Origin: Leptospira ellinghausenii
Lineage (GTDB): Bacteria > Spirochaetota > Leptospiria > Leptospirales > Leptospiraceae
Assembly: GCF_003114815.1 (NCBI RefSeq)
Contig: NZ_BFAZ01000009.1
Span: 372,001-436,000 of the forward strand
Length of the DNA: 64,000 nt
Direction: 5' to 3'
Part shown: in pieces, positions 54,286 to 62,767 of the stretch
Layout: each line of letters begins with the position of its first letter
Numbering within the stretch: the stretch's first letter is position 1
Translations under genes and position numbers: made by a program
The notes under the pieces: model-generated
Database searches by the model: none
Told to the model about the DNA's origin: nothing
What the model saw: the letters and a program-made list of their open reading frames with translations, nothing else

Positions 54286-55626
54286 ATGGATGTTGCTAAG
54301 TTAGATACTTGGTATCGCAGACTCCTCGTATTATTTTCTGTTATTTGTGGTGGATTTCAAATATACTACGAAGGGAATATTTGGATCAACGCAATCTTTG
54401 TTGTGCTTATGGCGGGAATGGTTGGATATTACACCAACTTCCTTGCGATCAAAATGTTATTCCAACCAAAACATGGGAAGGTGCTTGGTTGGTCAGGGCT
54501 TGTTCCCAAAAACAAATCAAAAATTGCAAAGTCTTTAGGTGAGAGTATCCAAAGTAATTTACTCCATCCCGACATCATCATTGCTTATATCTATGAAAGG
54601 AACTTAGTCGAAACTGGAATTCAAAAAATTGTCAAAGAAATTGACGAAGCCATCCACAACGACGAAATCCGCACTCTACTTGTTACCAAAATCATTTCCA
54701 TGTTAAAGGAACGTGGTCCTGAAATTTTAGAAGTGATTTTCGATTTTTCAGAAGAAACCATGAAAAAAATGGCGGAACGTCCTGAAGAAGTACAAAAACT
54801 TTGGGAATACACAAGAAACCGCCTAACATATTACCTAACAGAAGAAACGAATCGTGAAGAGTTGGGAAAACAACTCCGTGTCATTTTACTAGAAGAGATG
54901 CCGAAACTTGCGAACCTTTTAAACGAAGGACTCGAAGAATATTTAAAAACACGAAGCACCTTGGGAAAAATTGGAATTGGTGTGAAAAAAATATTTTCCT
55001 TCAACGAAGACGCAATCCGCGAACTTTTAGAACGGTTTGTCAAAGACCCCGAAACATCCGATCAATTTATGAAAATGATGGATGATATGATGGCTGGTTT
55101 ACAAGAAAGACTCAATTCCAAGGAAACACAAGAATTCATTACAGGTAAAATATCCAATTGGTTGGAAGCCAGTGGTGATTACGCCAGACAGAACCTATTG
55201 CCGTCGGGCATTGAACGTTTACAATCTTATTTGGATGATCCAAACAACTGGGAAGAGATCGAAAAAAACTTTTTCCGTGCAGTGGATTGGGTGAAAAAAC
55301 GCCTTCTTGAATTTATGAATAGTGAAGAAGGAAAAGCGTATCTCAAAACCAATATAGAAAAATTTGTCCATAATATCAATGTAACAGCACTTGTGGAAGA
55401 AAGAGTGATGGCACTTGATACAGATGATTTGGAAAAAATGATTTTGGACAATACTGGCGGGAATTTGGTCGTAATACAATTCTTAGGTGGTATTTTGGGT
55501 ATGATTGCGGGACTCATCCAAGTTCATATCTATTTTGCAGTTCCTGTGGGGGCTTTAGTTCTCATCACGTATTTGGCACATTACAGAAACCAAAAAAGAT
55601 TTGAAGAACCATCTCAAAATAAATAA
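54286..55626 (+). CDS. DUF445 family membrane protein
   Basis: The 446-residue protein begins with two membrane helices (about 15-50) and the DUF445 block YYTNFLAIKMLFQPKHGKVL then GWSGLVPKNKSKIAKSLGES. A long region of charged helices follows (about 80-405), with a last hydrophobic pair at the C-terminus (FLGGILGMIAGLIQVHIYFA and VPVGALVLITYLAH). This layout, helices at both ends and a helical middle, is the family norm. Function is unknown. It overlaps the convergent DUF4105 gene by 13 bp. Confidence 0.88.
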   Translation: MDVAKLDTWYRRLLVLFSVICGGFQIYYEGNIWINAIFVVLMAGMVGYYTNFLAIKMLFQPKHGKVLGWSGLVPKNKSKIAKSLGESIQSNLLHPDIIIAYIYERNLVETGIQKIVKEIDEAIHNDEIRTLLVTKIISMLKERGPEILEVIFDFSEETMKKMAERPEEVQKLWEYTRNRLTYYLTEETNREELGKQLRVILLEEMPKLANLLNEGLEEYLKTRSTLGKIGIGVKKIFSFNEDAIRELLERFVKDPETSDQFMKMMDDMMAGLQERLNSKETQEFITGKISNWLEASGDYARQNLLPSGIERLQSYLDDPNNWEEIEKNFFRAVDWVKKRLLEFMNSEEGKAYLKTNIEKFVHNINVTALVEERVMALDTDDLEKMILDNTGGNLVVIQFLGGILGMIAGLIQVHIYFAVPVGALVLITYLAHYRNQKRFEEPSQNK

Positions 55627-57665
55627 TGATAGGAACCAGATACTTCTTGGTAGTTTGGTTCCTTTTTCATTTCCACTCGGAATTCTGATTCTTGTGACAA
55701 TAAGTATCGCAATGTTACAGTCGATCCAATTTGGTTTTTGATGGTTTGATTTACATAATGTTGGAAAAAAAACCCACCTAACACCTTCCAGTTCCCCCAC
55801 TCTTTTTGGTAAAGGGTTTGGACATTGGGTCCAAACCTTCCCCCTTGTTCAAAGCCAGGGTGGAATTGTGACTTAATACCAAGTAGAAAAGAAATAGCCC
55901 CAAATCGATCTTTGGTTTTCGAAAATTCATCGGCAAATGTCCAACCTGCGGCAAGATCCAAATTTGGAACTTGTTTTCGTTCCCATTCTGTTTCCGCTCT
56001 TTGCTTCCAACTTTCCCACCATTGATTCTGTTTGCCTTTGATTGGAGTGGTTTGGATTCCAAAGTCGAATAAATATGACCAATGTTTTGATATGGAATTG
56101 TAAGGGCTTAACGAAACCAATCGAACTAGTGTTAAAGATGTAAGTTCTATTTTTTTCCCTTCATACTGACGAATGTTTCCATCCAAAAACACCAACTCTC
56201 CGTTTGGTGGGGAACCCTTACTCACATTGAGTAAATCATGGTAAGCAAAACGGTATTTCCATTCCAAAAATGCTCCAAAATTGGAAGACCCACCACCAAG
56301 AACAATCCGTGATTTGGGATGTGCCAATTCAGGTGGAGATGGATTGAGACTTGGATACTGAGGTTCTGTTGGATTTGGGAACCTTGAACGAAACTCTAAT
56401 GTTTTTTGTTCATTGGATTTTTGCATCTCATTTGGCTTTGGAGATTGGAAACTTTGGTAACGGGAGGCTAACAAAAAAGCATCGAGTACGAGCGATTGTC
56501 GGATTCCTTTCTCCTTATTTTCTAAGATGTGTAAATCAAAGGTTTCTTTTTGATATCTTTCTAATAAATGATAGAAGGCTTTTTTTTCTTCCGGTTCCAT
56601 TTGTCGGATAAGGAAGGTGATCTCCGAATACAACGATGGTCTGTATTTTGTTTCCTCGACAAGACCTTCTGTTTGGGTATACAGTTTAATGGTATCAACA
56701 GGACTCACAACACCACCTAATTTTGATTTTAGATGGAGTTCTGGTTTTACAACATCCAACCATTCGACAAGGAATGTCCCACAGTTGGCATTCAGAAAAT
56801 AATAATCAAATTCTGCCCGAGACAATTCCCATAAATGAGAAACAAGGAGTTCCAACTCATCTTTGTTTAACGACAATCGGTATTCCCATAAATCGCGACT
56901 TTCGAGGTCATTGTATTCATTCACTTTTAAATAATAGGGGAACAAAGAAAACTTGGCTTTGAATCCACCAAACAATCCATGATAGGCATAACGAATGGGA
57001 TCTAGATTGGGAGTATCGGCCGAAACATTCACCGCATAATCTAAAATTTCGGATCCGTTCTCTTCATTTGACTTCTGGTTGAACTTGAGCATTGTATGCC
57101 CAAAAACAGAAGCAGGTGACATGAGATAATAGGAAGCAAACACAACTGATACCGAATCGGCATGGATTGATGCTTTCCAAACTTCATAGCGATCACAACG
57201 AATTCCATTTCGTTTCAAAAAATCTACACCAAACGTTTGTTTAATGAATTTATGCCTCGTGGGAAAGGAACAAACAGGATGGATGAGTCCTTCTGGAATG
57301 GGTTCCTCTACAAAAAAACTACGAATGGTTGCTTCCAATTCCTCTTTTGGATTGGTTCTACCTTCGGAAGAAAAGAAAAAACGAGAATTTACGATTTTAC
57401 TTTGGTAATTATCCTTTCCTTTCGATTCATAATGGACGAGTTTGAGCCACATGGGATCCAAATCAAACCGCCTAACAACGATTTCATCCAATATGGATTG
57501 CAGTAAATTTTGATCTACTTCTCGTTTCGGAACAAAACCACCCCATTCTTTTGTTTTTTCTGCATCCAGGAAAAGGAGAGAATTGGGTTCCCCGAGGAGG
57601 GAAAATGGTGCAAAACAAAATTGCAGTGTCAAAACAAGGACCCACTCAATTTTCGTTTTTTGCAT
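55614..57665 (-). CDS. DUF4105 / Lnb-type envelope protein
   Basis: The 683-residue exported protein has a signal peptide (about 1-25, ending SLLG). The DUF4105 domain (about 170-330) has VVFASYYLMSPASVFGHTML with its histidine, RDLWEYRLSLNKDELELLVS then HLWELSRAEFDYYFLNANCG with its cysteine, which together look like a Cys-His pair. In Bacteroidota a DUF4105 protein (Lnb) is a lipoprotein N-acyltransferase; the activity here is inferred only from the family. The C-terminal part (about 430-683) is beta-rich with alternating hydrophobics, possibly an outer-membrane barrel. ATG 57665 is used; GTG 57671 is also in frame. Confidence 0.8.
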   Translation of the reverse strand: MQKTKIEWVLVLTLQFCFAPFSLLGEPNSLLFLDAEKTKEWGGFVPKREVDQNLLQSILDEIVVRRFDLDPMWLKLVHYESKGKDNYQSKIVNSRFFFSSEGRTNPKEELEATIRSFFVEEPIPEGLIHPVCSFPTRHKFIKQTFGVDFLKRNGIRCDRYEVWKASIHADSVSVVFASYYLMSPASVFGHTMLKFNQKSNEENGSEILDYAVNVSADTPNLDPIRYAYHGLFGGFKAKFSLFPYYLKVNEYNDLESRDLWEYRLSLNKDELELLVSHLWELSRAEFDYYFLNANCGTFLVEWLDVVKPELHLKSKLGGVVSPVDTIKLYTQTEGLVEETKYRPSLYSEITFLIRQMEPEEKKAFYHLLERYQKETFDLHILENKEKGIRQSLVLDAFLLASRYQSFQSPKPNEMQKSNEQKTLEFRSRFPNPTEPQYPSLNPSPPELAHPKSRIVLGGGSSNFGAFLEWKYRFAYHDLLNVSKGSPPNGELVFLDGNIRQYEGKKIELTSLTLVRLVSLSPYNSISKHWSYLFDFGIQTTPIKGKQNQWWESWKQRAETEWERKQVPNLDLAAGWTFADEFSKTKDRFGAISFLLGIKSQFHPGFEQGGRFGPNVQTLYQKEWGNWKVLGGFFFQHYVNQTIKNQIGSTVTLRYLLSQESEFRVEMKKEPNYQEVSGSYHYLF

Positions 57666-57745
57666 TCGCACAAACCAAAATTCTCCCTCCTCTCAAAATG
57701 AAAAAATGCTTTTTACTTCCATCCGTTCCCTTAGAAATTGTTGAA

Positions 57746-58507
57746 ATGCAAATTCTAAGATCGATTTTTCTCATCCTACTTGTTTCTTTTTTCAGCACAT
57801 GCCGTTCCACAAGTTCTGCCATTTCTCGATTGCCCTCCCTTGGCGAATCAGAGCTCTTTGTTTCCGAAGAGATTTTCCTACTCAAAAACCTCATCCCTGT
57901 GACAAACAAAAAAGATACCTTCAACAAAAACATGTTTGTTGGTGATCTGAATTTTTCTGGTGGGATCTCCCGCGAAAAAACCATCTGGGGGGAACAAGTG
58001 GTGACCAAACAAATCGAGTTCCTCAATGAAACAGGAGTTAAGGATGAGTCCGTGAACTATGTCCAGTCTATCGTGACAAACCGATTCAAAGGGTATCAGA
58101 AATTTACCATATTACAACCTTCCAAACTCTTCCAAGTCCAGTTCCAAAAGGACTTAACAAAAGTTGCCGACGAAGGTGTAGACAATATCAACATCCCAAA
58201 CGAAATTCCCCAATTCAAACTCTCTGCCAATGCTGATTTTAAAGGGAAAAAGGGAGTTTTACTCATCCCCATCATCCAATATGCCTATTCCCATAACGCA
58301 GGTTGGTTCAATGGCCAAGACTGGGGTTGTATGGCGGGTGTCAGAGCAAAACTGGTGCTAGTGTGGGTCCAAATGGAAACAAAGACCGTTTTACATGTGG
58401 AAGGTTTAGAATCAAAACAAAAGGAACCTCAGAATAACCGCTACAATTACCTAGACCGCACACGCAACTTTCAAAAAATTTGGAAAGAAATTGAGCTTCA
58501 GATCTAG
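57746..58507 (+). CDS. Putative lipoprotein, function unknown
   Basis: The 253-residue product starts at ATG 57746, which gives the lipoprotein signal MQILRSIFLILLVSFFSTC (cysteine residue 19); an earlier ATG at 57698 and the open frame from 57551 give no better signal. The mature part is beta-rich with no recognised family, and contains a region KKGVLLIPIIQYAYSHNAGW that could be a strand pair. The DUF4105 gene diverges 80 bp upstream; two further lipoprotein genes follow on the same strand after a promoter-like sequence. Confidence 0.72.
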   Translation: MQILRSIFLILLVSFFSTCRSTSSAISRLPSLGESELFVSEEIFLLKNLIPVTNKKDTFNKNMFVGDLNFSGGISREKTIWGEQVVTKQIEFLNETGVKDESVNYVQSIVTNRFKGYQKFTILQPSKLFQVQFQKDLTKVADEGVDNINIPNEIPQFKLSANADFKGKKGVLLIPIIQYAYSHNAGWFNGQDWGCMAGVRAKLVLVWVQMETKTVLHVEGLESKQKEPQNNRYNYLDRTRNFQKIWKEIELQI

Positions 58508-58514
58508 AATTTGT

Positions 58515-58542
58515 TTGACTGATTCTCTATCGTATATCTAAT
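58515..58542 (+). promoter_or_regulatory. Sigma70-type promoter for the two-gene lipoprotein operon
   Basis: The sequence TTGACT, 16 bases, then TCTAAT fits the sigma70 -35 and -10 consensus with one mismatch in each. It ends 24 bp upstream of the lipoprotein start codon, and a ribosome binding site GGAGGAAC lies between. Confidence 0.6.
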
Positions 58543-58566
58543 CTTAGTCTCTCGGAGGAACTCAAC

Positions 58567-58962
58567 TTGAAAAAAAGTTTACTTTTTTTAATCGCTGCAG
58601 TAGCGTTCGTTGCTAACTGCTCATCTACTACAAAAACTATGCCAGGTCTACATACTGAATCAGTAAGTCTCGCCCCTGCAGACTACACTATCAGTGGTGA
58701 AACAACAGGTAAATCCTGTGGTGGAAATTTTTTAATTTTCCCATACGGAATGAATGACAAGTATGGTTCGGTATCAACTGTATTTGCACCAGGTTTTGTT
58801 GAGAGACAAGCTGTTTATGATGCAATTTCAAAAGTTGAAAATGCAAATTACCTAGTTAACCCTAAATTTGAGTACGAGTCCACTTACTATATTATTGGAC
58901 AAAGTGTTTGTGTCACTGTAAAAGCAAAGGCTGTTACATTAAAGACTGGCCCTGTTAAATAA
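58567..58962 (+). CDS. Small lipoprotein, paralogue of the next gene
   Basis: The 131-residue product starts at TTG 58567 with a strong ribosome binding site GGAGGAAC. The signal peptide MKKSLLFLIAAVAFVANC ends at a lipobox cysteine (residue 18). The mature part shares a layout with the following gene: a segment ETTGKSCGGNFLIF, then a helix-like region, and a closing CVTVKAKAVTLK. A TRL-like family membership is possible but I am not sure. Envelope location is likely; function unknown. Confidence 0.8.
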   Translation: MKKSLLFLIAAVAFVANCSSTTKTMPGLHTESVSLAPADYTISGETTGKSCGGNFLIFPYGMNDKYGSVSTVFAPGFVERQAVYDAISKVENANYLVNPKFEYESTYYIIGQSVCVTVKAKAVTLKTGPVK

Positions 58963-58973
58963 GGGAGGAACAA

Positions 58974-59477
58974 ATGAAAAAAATATTTGTTCTGGTAGCA
59001 ACTATTACAATCGTATTAGTCAATTGTACACACTCCGTAAGAACTATCGAATCGAGTAAGATTACAACGCTTCCTCTTGCTGAAGCTGCTTATGAGATGG
59101 GCGCAGAGACATCAGCGAAGGCTTGCTCTTCAGAGTTTGGTATCTTTTCTTTTAAAAGAGAAGGTTACTTAGCAACGGGAGTGGAATCTCCATTATCTTT
59201 TTCACCTGGAGAAATCTTCGTTGGAGTCATAACTGGTGGTTTTTACATTATTGCAAAAGCTGGATTACACGAAATCGGTATTGAAGATACAAGAACTGAC
59301 GTTGAAGGTGCAGCCGTTAGTCGAGCATTGAAAAAGACTGAGGGTGCAGATATACTTCTCGATTACAAAACTACAACGACCAGAGAAGGATTTTTCTTCC
59401 CTGAAGTTTGTACAACTGTATCTGGAAAAGCAGCGACTTTAACAGGTCCGTCTGGTAATACAAAGGCAAAAAAATAA
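58974..59477 (+). CDS. Small lipoprotein, paralogue of the previous gene
   Basis: The 167-residue product has a signal peptide ending IVLVNC (cysteine residue 18) and a GGGAGGAA ribosome binding site. It matches its neighbour in ETSAKACSSEFGIFSF, in ALKKTEGADILLDYKTTTT and in VCTTVSGKAATL, but has an extra hydrophobic stretch in the middle (FVGVITGGFYIIAKAGLH). The gene lies 11 bp after its paralogue, so the pair is a tandem duplication and one operon, ending at a strong terminator. Confidence 0.8.
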   Translation: MKKIFVLVATITIVLVNCTHSVRTIESSKITTLPLAEAAYEMGAETSAKACSSEFGIFSFKREGYLATGVESPLSFSPGEIFVGVITGGFYIIAKAGLHEIGIEDTRTDVEGAAVSRALKKTEGADILLDYKTTTTREGFFFPEVCTTVSGKAATLTGPSGNTKAKK

Positions 59478-59536
59478 CGATTCATTTCGTTAGTTGTTAT
59501 ACTCTTTGTGTTTCATAAAGAGTATTCATCAAAAAA

Positions 59537-59569
59537 AAAGCGGGGATTCAAATTCTCCGCTTTTTTTTT
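59537..59569 (+). terminator. Rho-independent terminator after the lipoprotein pair
   Basis: The stem AAAGCGGGGA / TCTCCGCTTT (one G-T pair, 7-base loop) is followed by a run of T. It lies about 60 bp after the stop codon. Confidence 0.92.
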
Positions 59570-59620
59570 GCCTATCATAACCAATCATGGAAACCTAACA
59601 TTCGATTTGGAGTCTCTAAT

Positions 59621-59908
59621 TTGCCAAAATTTCTTTTTACTTTCTTTTGCCTTCTTTTCCTTTCGTGTTTTCCAACGGGGGAAGAACCAAGAGATCTCTG
59701 CAAAAAAAACTATGGGGAAGGAAGAGAAGACAAACGGAATGAAAATTGTTTTTTTGCCCTTCAAGGTATTAATTCCGAACTAAAGAAAAGCCAACCAAAC
59801 GAAACTCATATCAATGCGAACTTGTTTTCATGTTTCTATTCAGAAATGCAAAACAAAGATTGTGACAAAAGTACAACCTTACCTGTGTACATTGGAGATA
59901 TAAAATAA
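59621..59908 (+). CDS. Small cysteine-rich lipoprotein, function unknown
   Basis: The 95-residue product starts at TTG 59621, about 10 bases after a GGAG sequence. Its signal peptide MPKFLFTFFCLLFLSC ends at a lipobox cysteine (residue 16). Cysteines at DLCKKN, ENCFFA, FSCFYS and DCDKS in the short mature part suggest disulfide bonds, possibly two. The family is not recognised. It lies after the terminator of the lipoprotein pair, so it needs its own promoter, which is not apparent. Confidence 0.55.
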   Translation: MPKFLFTFFCLLFLSCFPTGEEPRDLCKKNYGEGREDKRNENCFFALQGINSELKKSQPNETHINANLFSCFYSEMQNKDCDKSTTLPVYIGDIK

Positions 59909-59945
59909 GAATATATTGATAGTGATCCTGATTTTAAAATGAATT

Positions 59946-59974
59946 GGATTTTGAAGTGGCTCACTTCAAAATCC
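59946..59974. terminator. Bidirectional hairpin between convergent lipoprotein genes
   Basis: A perfect 13-bp inverted repeat (GGATTTTGAAGTG / CACTTCAAAATCC) with a 3-base loop separates the plus-strand gene ending at 59908 from the minus-strand gene ending at 59988. No T-tract follows on either side, but the position and symmetry suit a shared transcript end. Confidence 0.65.
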
Positions 59975-59987
59975 AGAGAGGGAAAAT

Positions 59988-60596
59988 TTACTGATATAGT
60001 TTATCGCGGTAGATATCGTTCACAAAATTATCTGGCACATTTTGATTGGTTATATAGCTCATTTGTCTAAATGGCATTACAAATAACAAAAATAATTGTC
60101 TCACTTCAACTACATCATTTTCATAAGTATACCTTTTGATTTCTTTGCCTTGGTTATATGCTACAAATTCTGTTTTCCCATTGATTTCACCAAAAAAAGG
60201 AACTAATCCCAAAGTGACTACAAACAATGTCGAAGATAGAAAGAGCGATGCATTCGGCTTAGCTCTCGTTGTTACTTCTATCTTGACTTGATTTTTACTG
60301 TTTAATTTACTTACATCATCCAATCCAATAACATAGAGATTAAATTTCTCAATACATTTACATCCAGATATGATTTCTGTAAATGCCCGTTTGTTTGCCT
60401 TATGAGTCTCTTCACTTACAGGGAATTTTTCACCGAAGGCATTGTATTGATTAAAATCTAACACAAAGTCAATATTCGAGATTTTTTTCTCAATCTTTGC
60501 AGGATTATAGACAGGGACATCTTTTTTAAGATAGGTGATACATTGGCTCAAGGAAATAACGAGAGCCAAGAGTGGTAATATTTTGAGAATTTTCAT
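59988..60596 (-). CDS. Putative lipoprotein, function unknown
   Basis: The 202-residue product has the signal peptide MKILKILPLLALVISLSQC with a lipobox cysteine at residue 19. The mature part includes a CKC pair (SGCKCIEKF, near residue 80) and a hydrophobic stretch SLFLSSTLFVVTLGLVPFF (about 117-135) that could be a membrane helix or buried strand. The second part, AYNQGKEIKRYTYENDVVEV then RQLFLLFVMPFR, is also hydrophobic. No family is recognised. The region between it and the next gene on the same strand (60597-60722) shows nothing recognisable. Confidence 0.72.
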   Translation of the reverse strand: MKILKILPLLALVISLSQCITYLKKDVPVYNPAKIEKKISNIDFVLDFNQYNAFGEKFPVSEETHKANKRAFTEIISGCKCIEKFNLYVIGLDDVSKLNSKNQVKIEVTTRAKPNASLFLSSTLFVVTLGLVPFFGEINGKTEFVAYNQGKEIKRYTYENDVVEVRQLFLLFVMPFRQMSYITNQNVPDNFVNDIYRDKLYQ

Positions 60597-60722
60597 TGTG
60601 TACCTTTTGATTTCAGAACTAACAAGATTCAGTAAATAGGTAGTTTCCAGGTTTCAAAAGTCAATTTAGAAATGCAGAATCTTCCATTTTCTCTGTAAAC
60701 ATTCCCCTATTCTTTCCAGGCT

Positions 60723-62600
60723 CTAATCCTTTACATATTCCCCACCTGAGTATTGGAGAAAGGGTTTTCCTTCTTTACTCCCAAGAGTAAGTCTCTCACC
60801 CAAATTTCTACCGTAGCCTAAGATCCTTAGTGTATTGTCTCCTTCCCATTGGCAAGGGACTTGGACTGTGTTTTCCATTCCACCTAATGCGTAGTATATG
60901 GTTAAAAGTGGGAATCCTCGTTTGTCCTTTTCTAGTCTAAGTTTGGGAATGATGGCATAAGGTTCTTTTGTGACAAAGGTCCCAAAAAATTGTGCATCTG
61001 GAAAACGGTTGTTTGGAGTAAACTTGACCCCAATTCCTGCGACTCCCTTGGGTAGGTCCTTAGAATACAAAGTGAAAATGGAATTCCCTTCCCAAGTTTC
61101 AAATTCAACTCGCATTTCGTTGATACTAGGATCGTTAATTTTAATCAGTCCGAATAATACTCGTAAGTCGATTCCGTAACGATTTTCCTTTTCAATGAGT
61201 CCTACATCAAAACCCATCAAACTGAGAGTTGGCGGATTCCCTTTTTTGTATTCGTGAATCCCCATGGGAGAAATATAAACCCCTTCTTCCCCTGGAACAG
61301 TTCCTTTTTTTCCCATCATGGGTGGGAGGCTTGGTTCTGGTTGTAAGCCCATTTTTTCTTCCCACAATACCTTCATCACTTCCGTATTGGTACTTTTTAG
61401 TTTTCCCGTTTGTATACCAAGTGTGTTCCCAGCGACAAAGGAAACAATTTCCGTATTAGGATCATATACTAAGTCAGCAAAAAAAGGTGGAAGAGAACCC
61501 GAATGCCCATAAAACCAAACTGTTTTTCCATCCGCTTTGTAACTTGATTTCATCACAGGCAATCCCAGTTTCATCTCAAAATTGGCAACAGGACCAATTT
61601 GTGTTTTATGGAACTCATCAAAACTAACTGAAGTTAGTAGTCCTTTGTTTTCCTTACTTCGGAAAAAAGCTTTCATAAAAAGACCCATATCGTTTGCCGT
61701 TGTGGAGATGGATCCTGCGGTCAAATCACGGATGACAGGCCGAACGGTCTTCGATTTCCAAAAAATGCCAGAATAACCCGTAATGAGTTCTGATCCTTCT
61801 AAATTTTCCATTAGCGTTGTATGTTTCATTCCCGCTTTATCGAAGAGATGGACACGAAAGTAGGATTCTATTGATTCACCTGATGCCCGTTCAATGATAT
61901 TACCCAGTAAGCCAAAACTTAAATTGGAATAGGAATGGATTTTTCCAGGTTCATTTCGTTCAAGCCCTGCGAGTGATTTTGGTAAAGAACGAAAGGAACG
62001 ATAAATCTCATCTTCTTTTGCTTCGGGAGATAGGAAAAAACCATTCGCCAAATCGGAAGGTAAACCTGATTGGTGGGTGAGTAAATCACGAATGGTAATC
62101 TCTCGATACCCTTCTTGTTTTGGTTTCATCAATTTCAATTCAGGTAAATACTGGGAAGCTGGGTCATCTAACTTCAGTTTACCGGATTCTTGTAATTGTA
62201 AGATCGCAATCCCAGTAAATATTTTTGTGATACTTCCAATTTTAAATCGTTCGATTTTGGCATCAGAACTCACCCCAATCTGAGATTGGTAGACATCTCC
62301 ATCTCCCATCATAACCATATAGGTGAGTGATTTGATCCCTGAGGGGGCCAGTGTTTCCCATTTTGATTGGATATCCGCTTTTGTTTTTTCTTTGTTTTGG
62401 AAATACGAAATTTCTTTCGAATCCCCATTCGATTGGCATTGGAATAGAAGGAAAAAAATAAAAACAAAGAGAATGCGGAAGGGAAAGTATAAATCGTGAA
62501 TTGGATTTTGGATTTGAGAGGGAAAAGAAGGAGCTTTTTCTTGTGATTGGTTTTGTTTCGATTGTACGGAATGAATCTTTTTTTCTTTCTTCGATTTCAT
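60723..62600 (-). CDS. Serine beta-lactamase/penicillin-binding-protein-fold hydrolase (class C type), lipoprotein
   Basis: The 625-residue protein has the class C-type active site: SxxK in IGSITKIFTG (nucleophile Ser), YxN in YSNLSFGLLGN, and HxG in YGHSGSLPPF. It is preceded by an unusually long, polar N-terminus (about 40 residues), a membrane segment and a lipobox (LLFQCQ). The catalytic domain spans about 75-410. The C-terminal ~200 residues are beta-rich. Such enzymes are esterases, D-amino acid or peptidoglycan-acting peptidases, or beta-lactamases; the substrate here is not known. The start could lie further downstream, but no ATG is available before the membrane segment. Confidence 0.85.
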   Translation of the reverse strand: MKSKKEKKIHSVQSKQNQSQEKAPSFPSQIQNPIHDLYFPFRILFVFIFFLLFQCQSNGDSKEISYFQNKEKTKADIQSKWETLAPSGIKSLTYMVMMGDGDVYQSQIGVSSDAKIERFKIGSITKIFTGIAILQLQESGKLKLDDPASQYLPELKLMKPKQEGYREITIRDLLTHQSGLPSDLANGFFLSPEAKEDEIYRSFRSLPKSLAGLERNEPGKIHSYSNLSFGLLGNIIERASGESIESYFRVHLFDKAGMKHTTLMENLEGSELITGYSGIFWKSKTVRPVIRDLTAGSISTTANDMGLFMKAFFRSKENKGLLTSVSFDEFHKTQIGPVANFEMKLGLPVMKSSYKADGKTVWFYGHSGSLPPFFADLVYDPNTEIVSFVAGNTLGIQTGKLKSTNTEVMKVLWEEKMGLQPEPSLPPMMGKKGTVPGEEGVYISPMGIHEYKKGNPPTLSLMGFDVGLIEKENRYGIDLRVLFGLIKINDPSINEMRVEFETWEGNSIFTLYSKDLPKGVAGIGVKFTPNNRFPDAQFFGTFVTKEPYAIIPKLRLEKDKRGFPLLTIYYALGGMENTVQVPCQWEGDNTLRILGYGRNLGERLTLGSKEGKPFLQYSGGEYVKD

Positions 62601-62641
62601 ACCCCAAGGAAAAAATGAAAGGAAATTGGAACAAGCCTATA

Positions 62642-62677
62642 AAAAACAAAACTCCCCAAACCTATGGAATGGGGAGT
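62642..62677 (-). terminator. Terminator after the topoisomerase gene
   Basis: Read on the minus strand, the stem ACTCCCC / GGGGAGT with a 13-base loop is followed by TTTGTTTTTT. It lies about 90 bp past the topoisomerase stop codon. Confidence 0.8.
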
Positions 62678-62767
62678 GATCGCTATGCCAAATGGAAAGA
62701 ACTACAATTGTCCTTCACAACATGGCCCGTGTTTGTTGGTAATATTCTAAAAAATCGAACCTTATTC

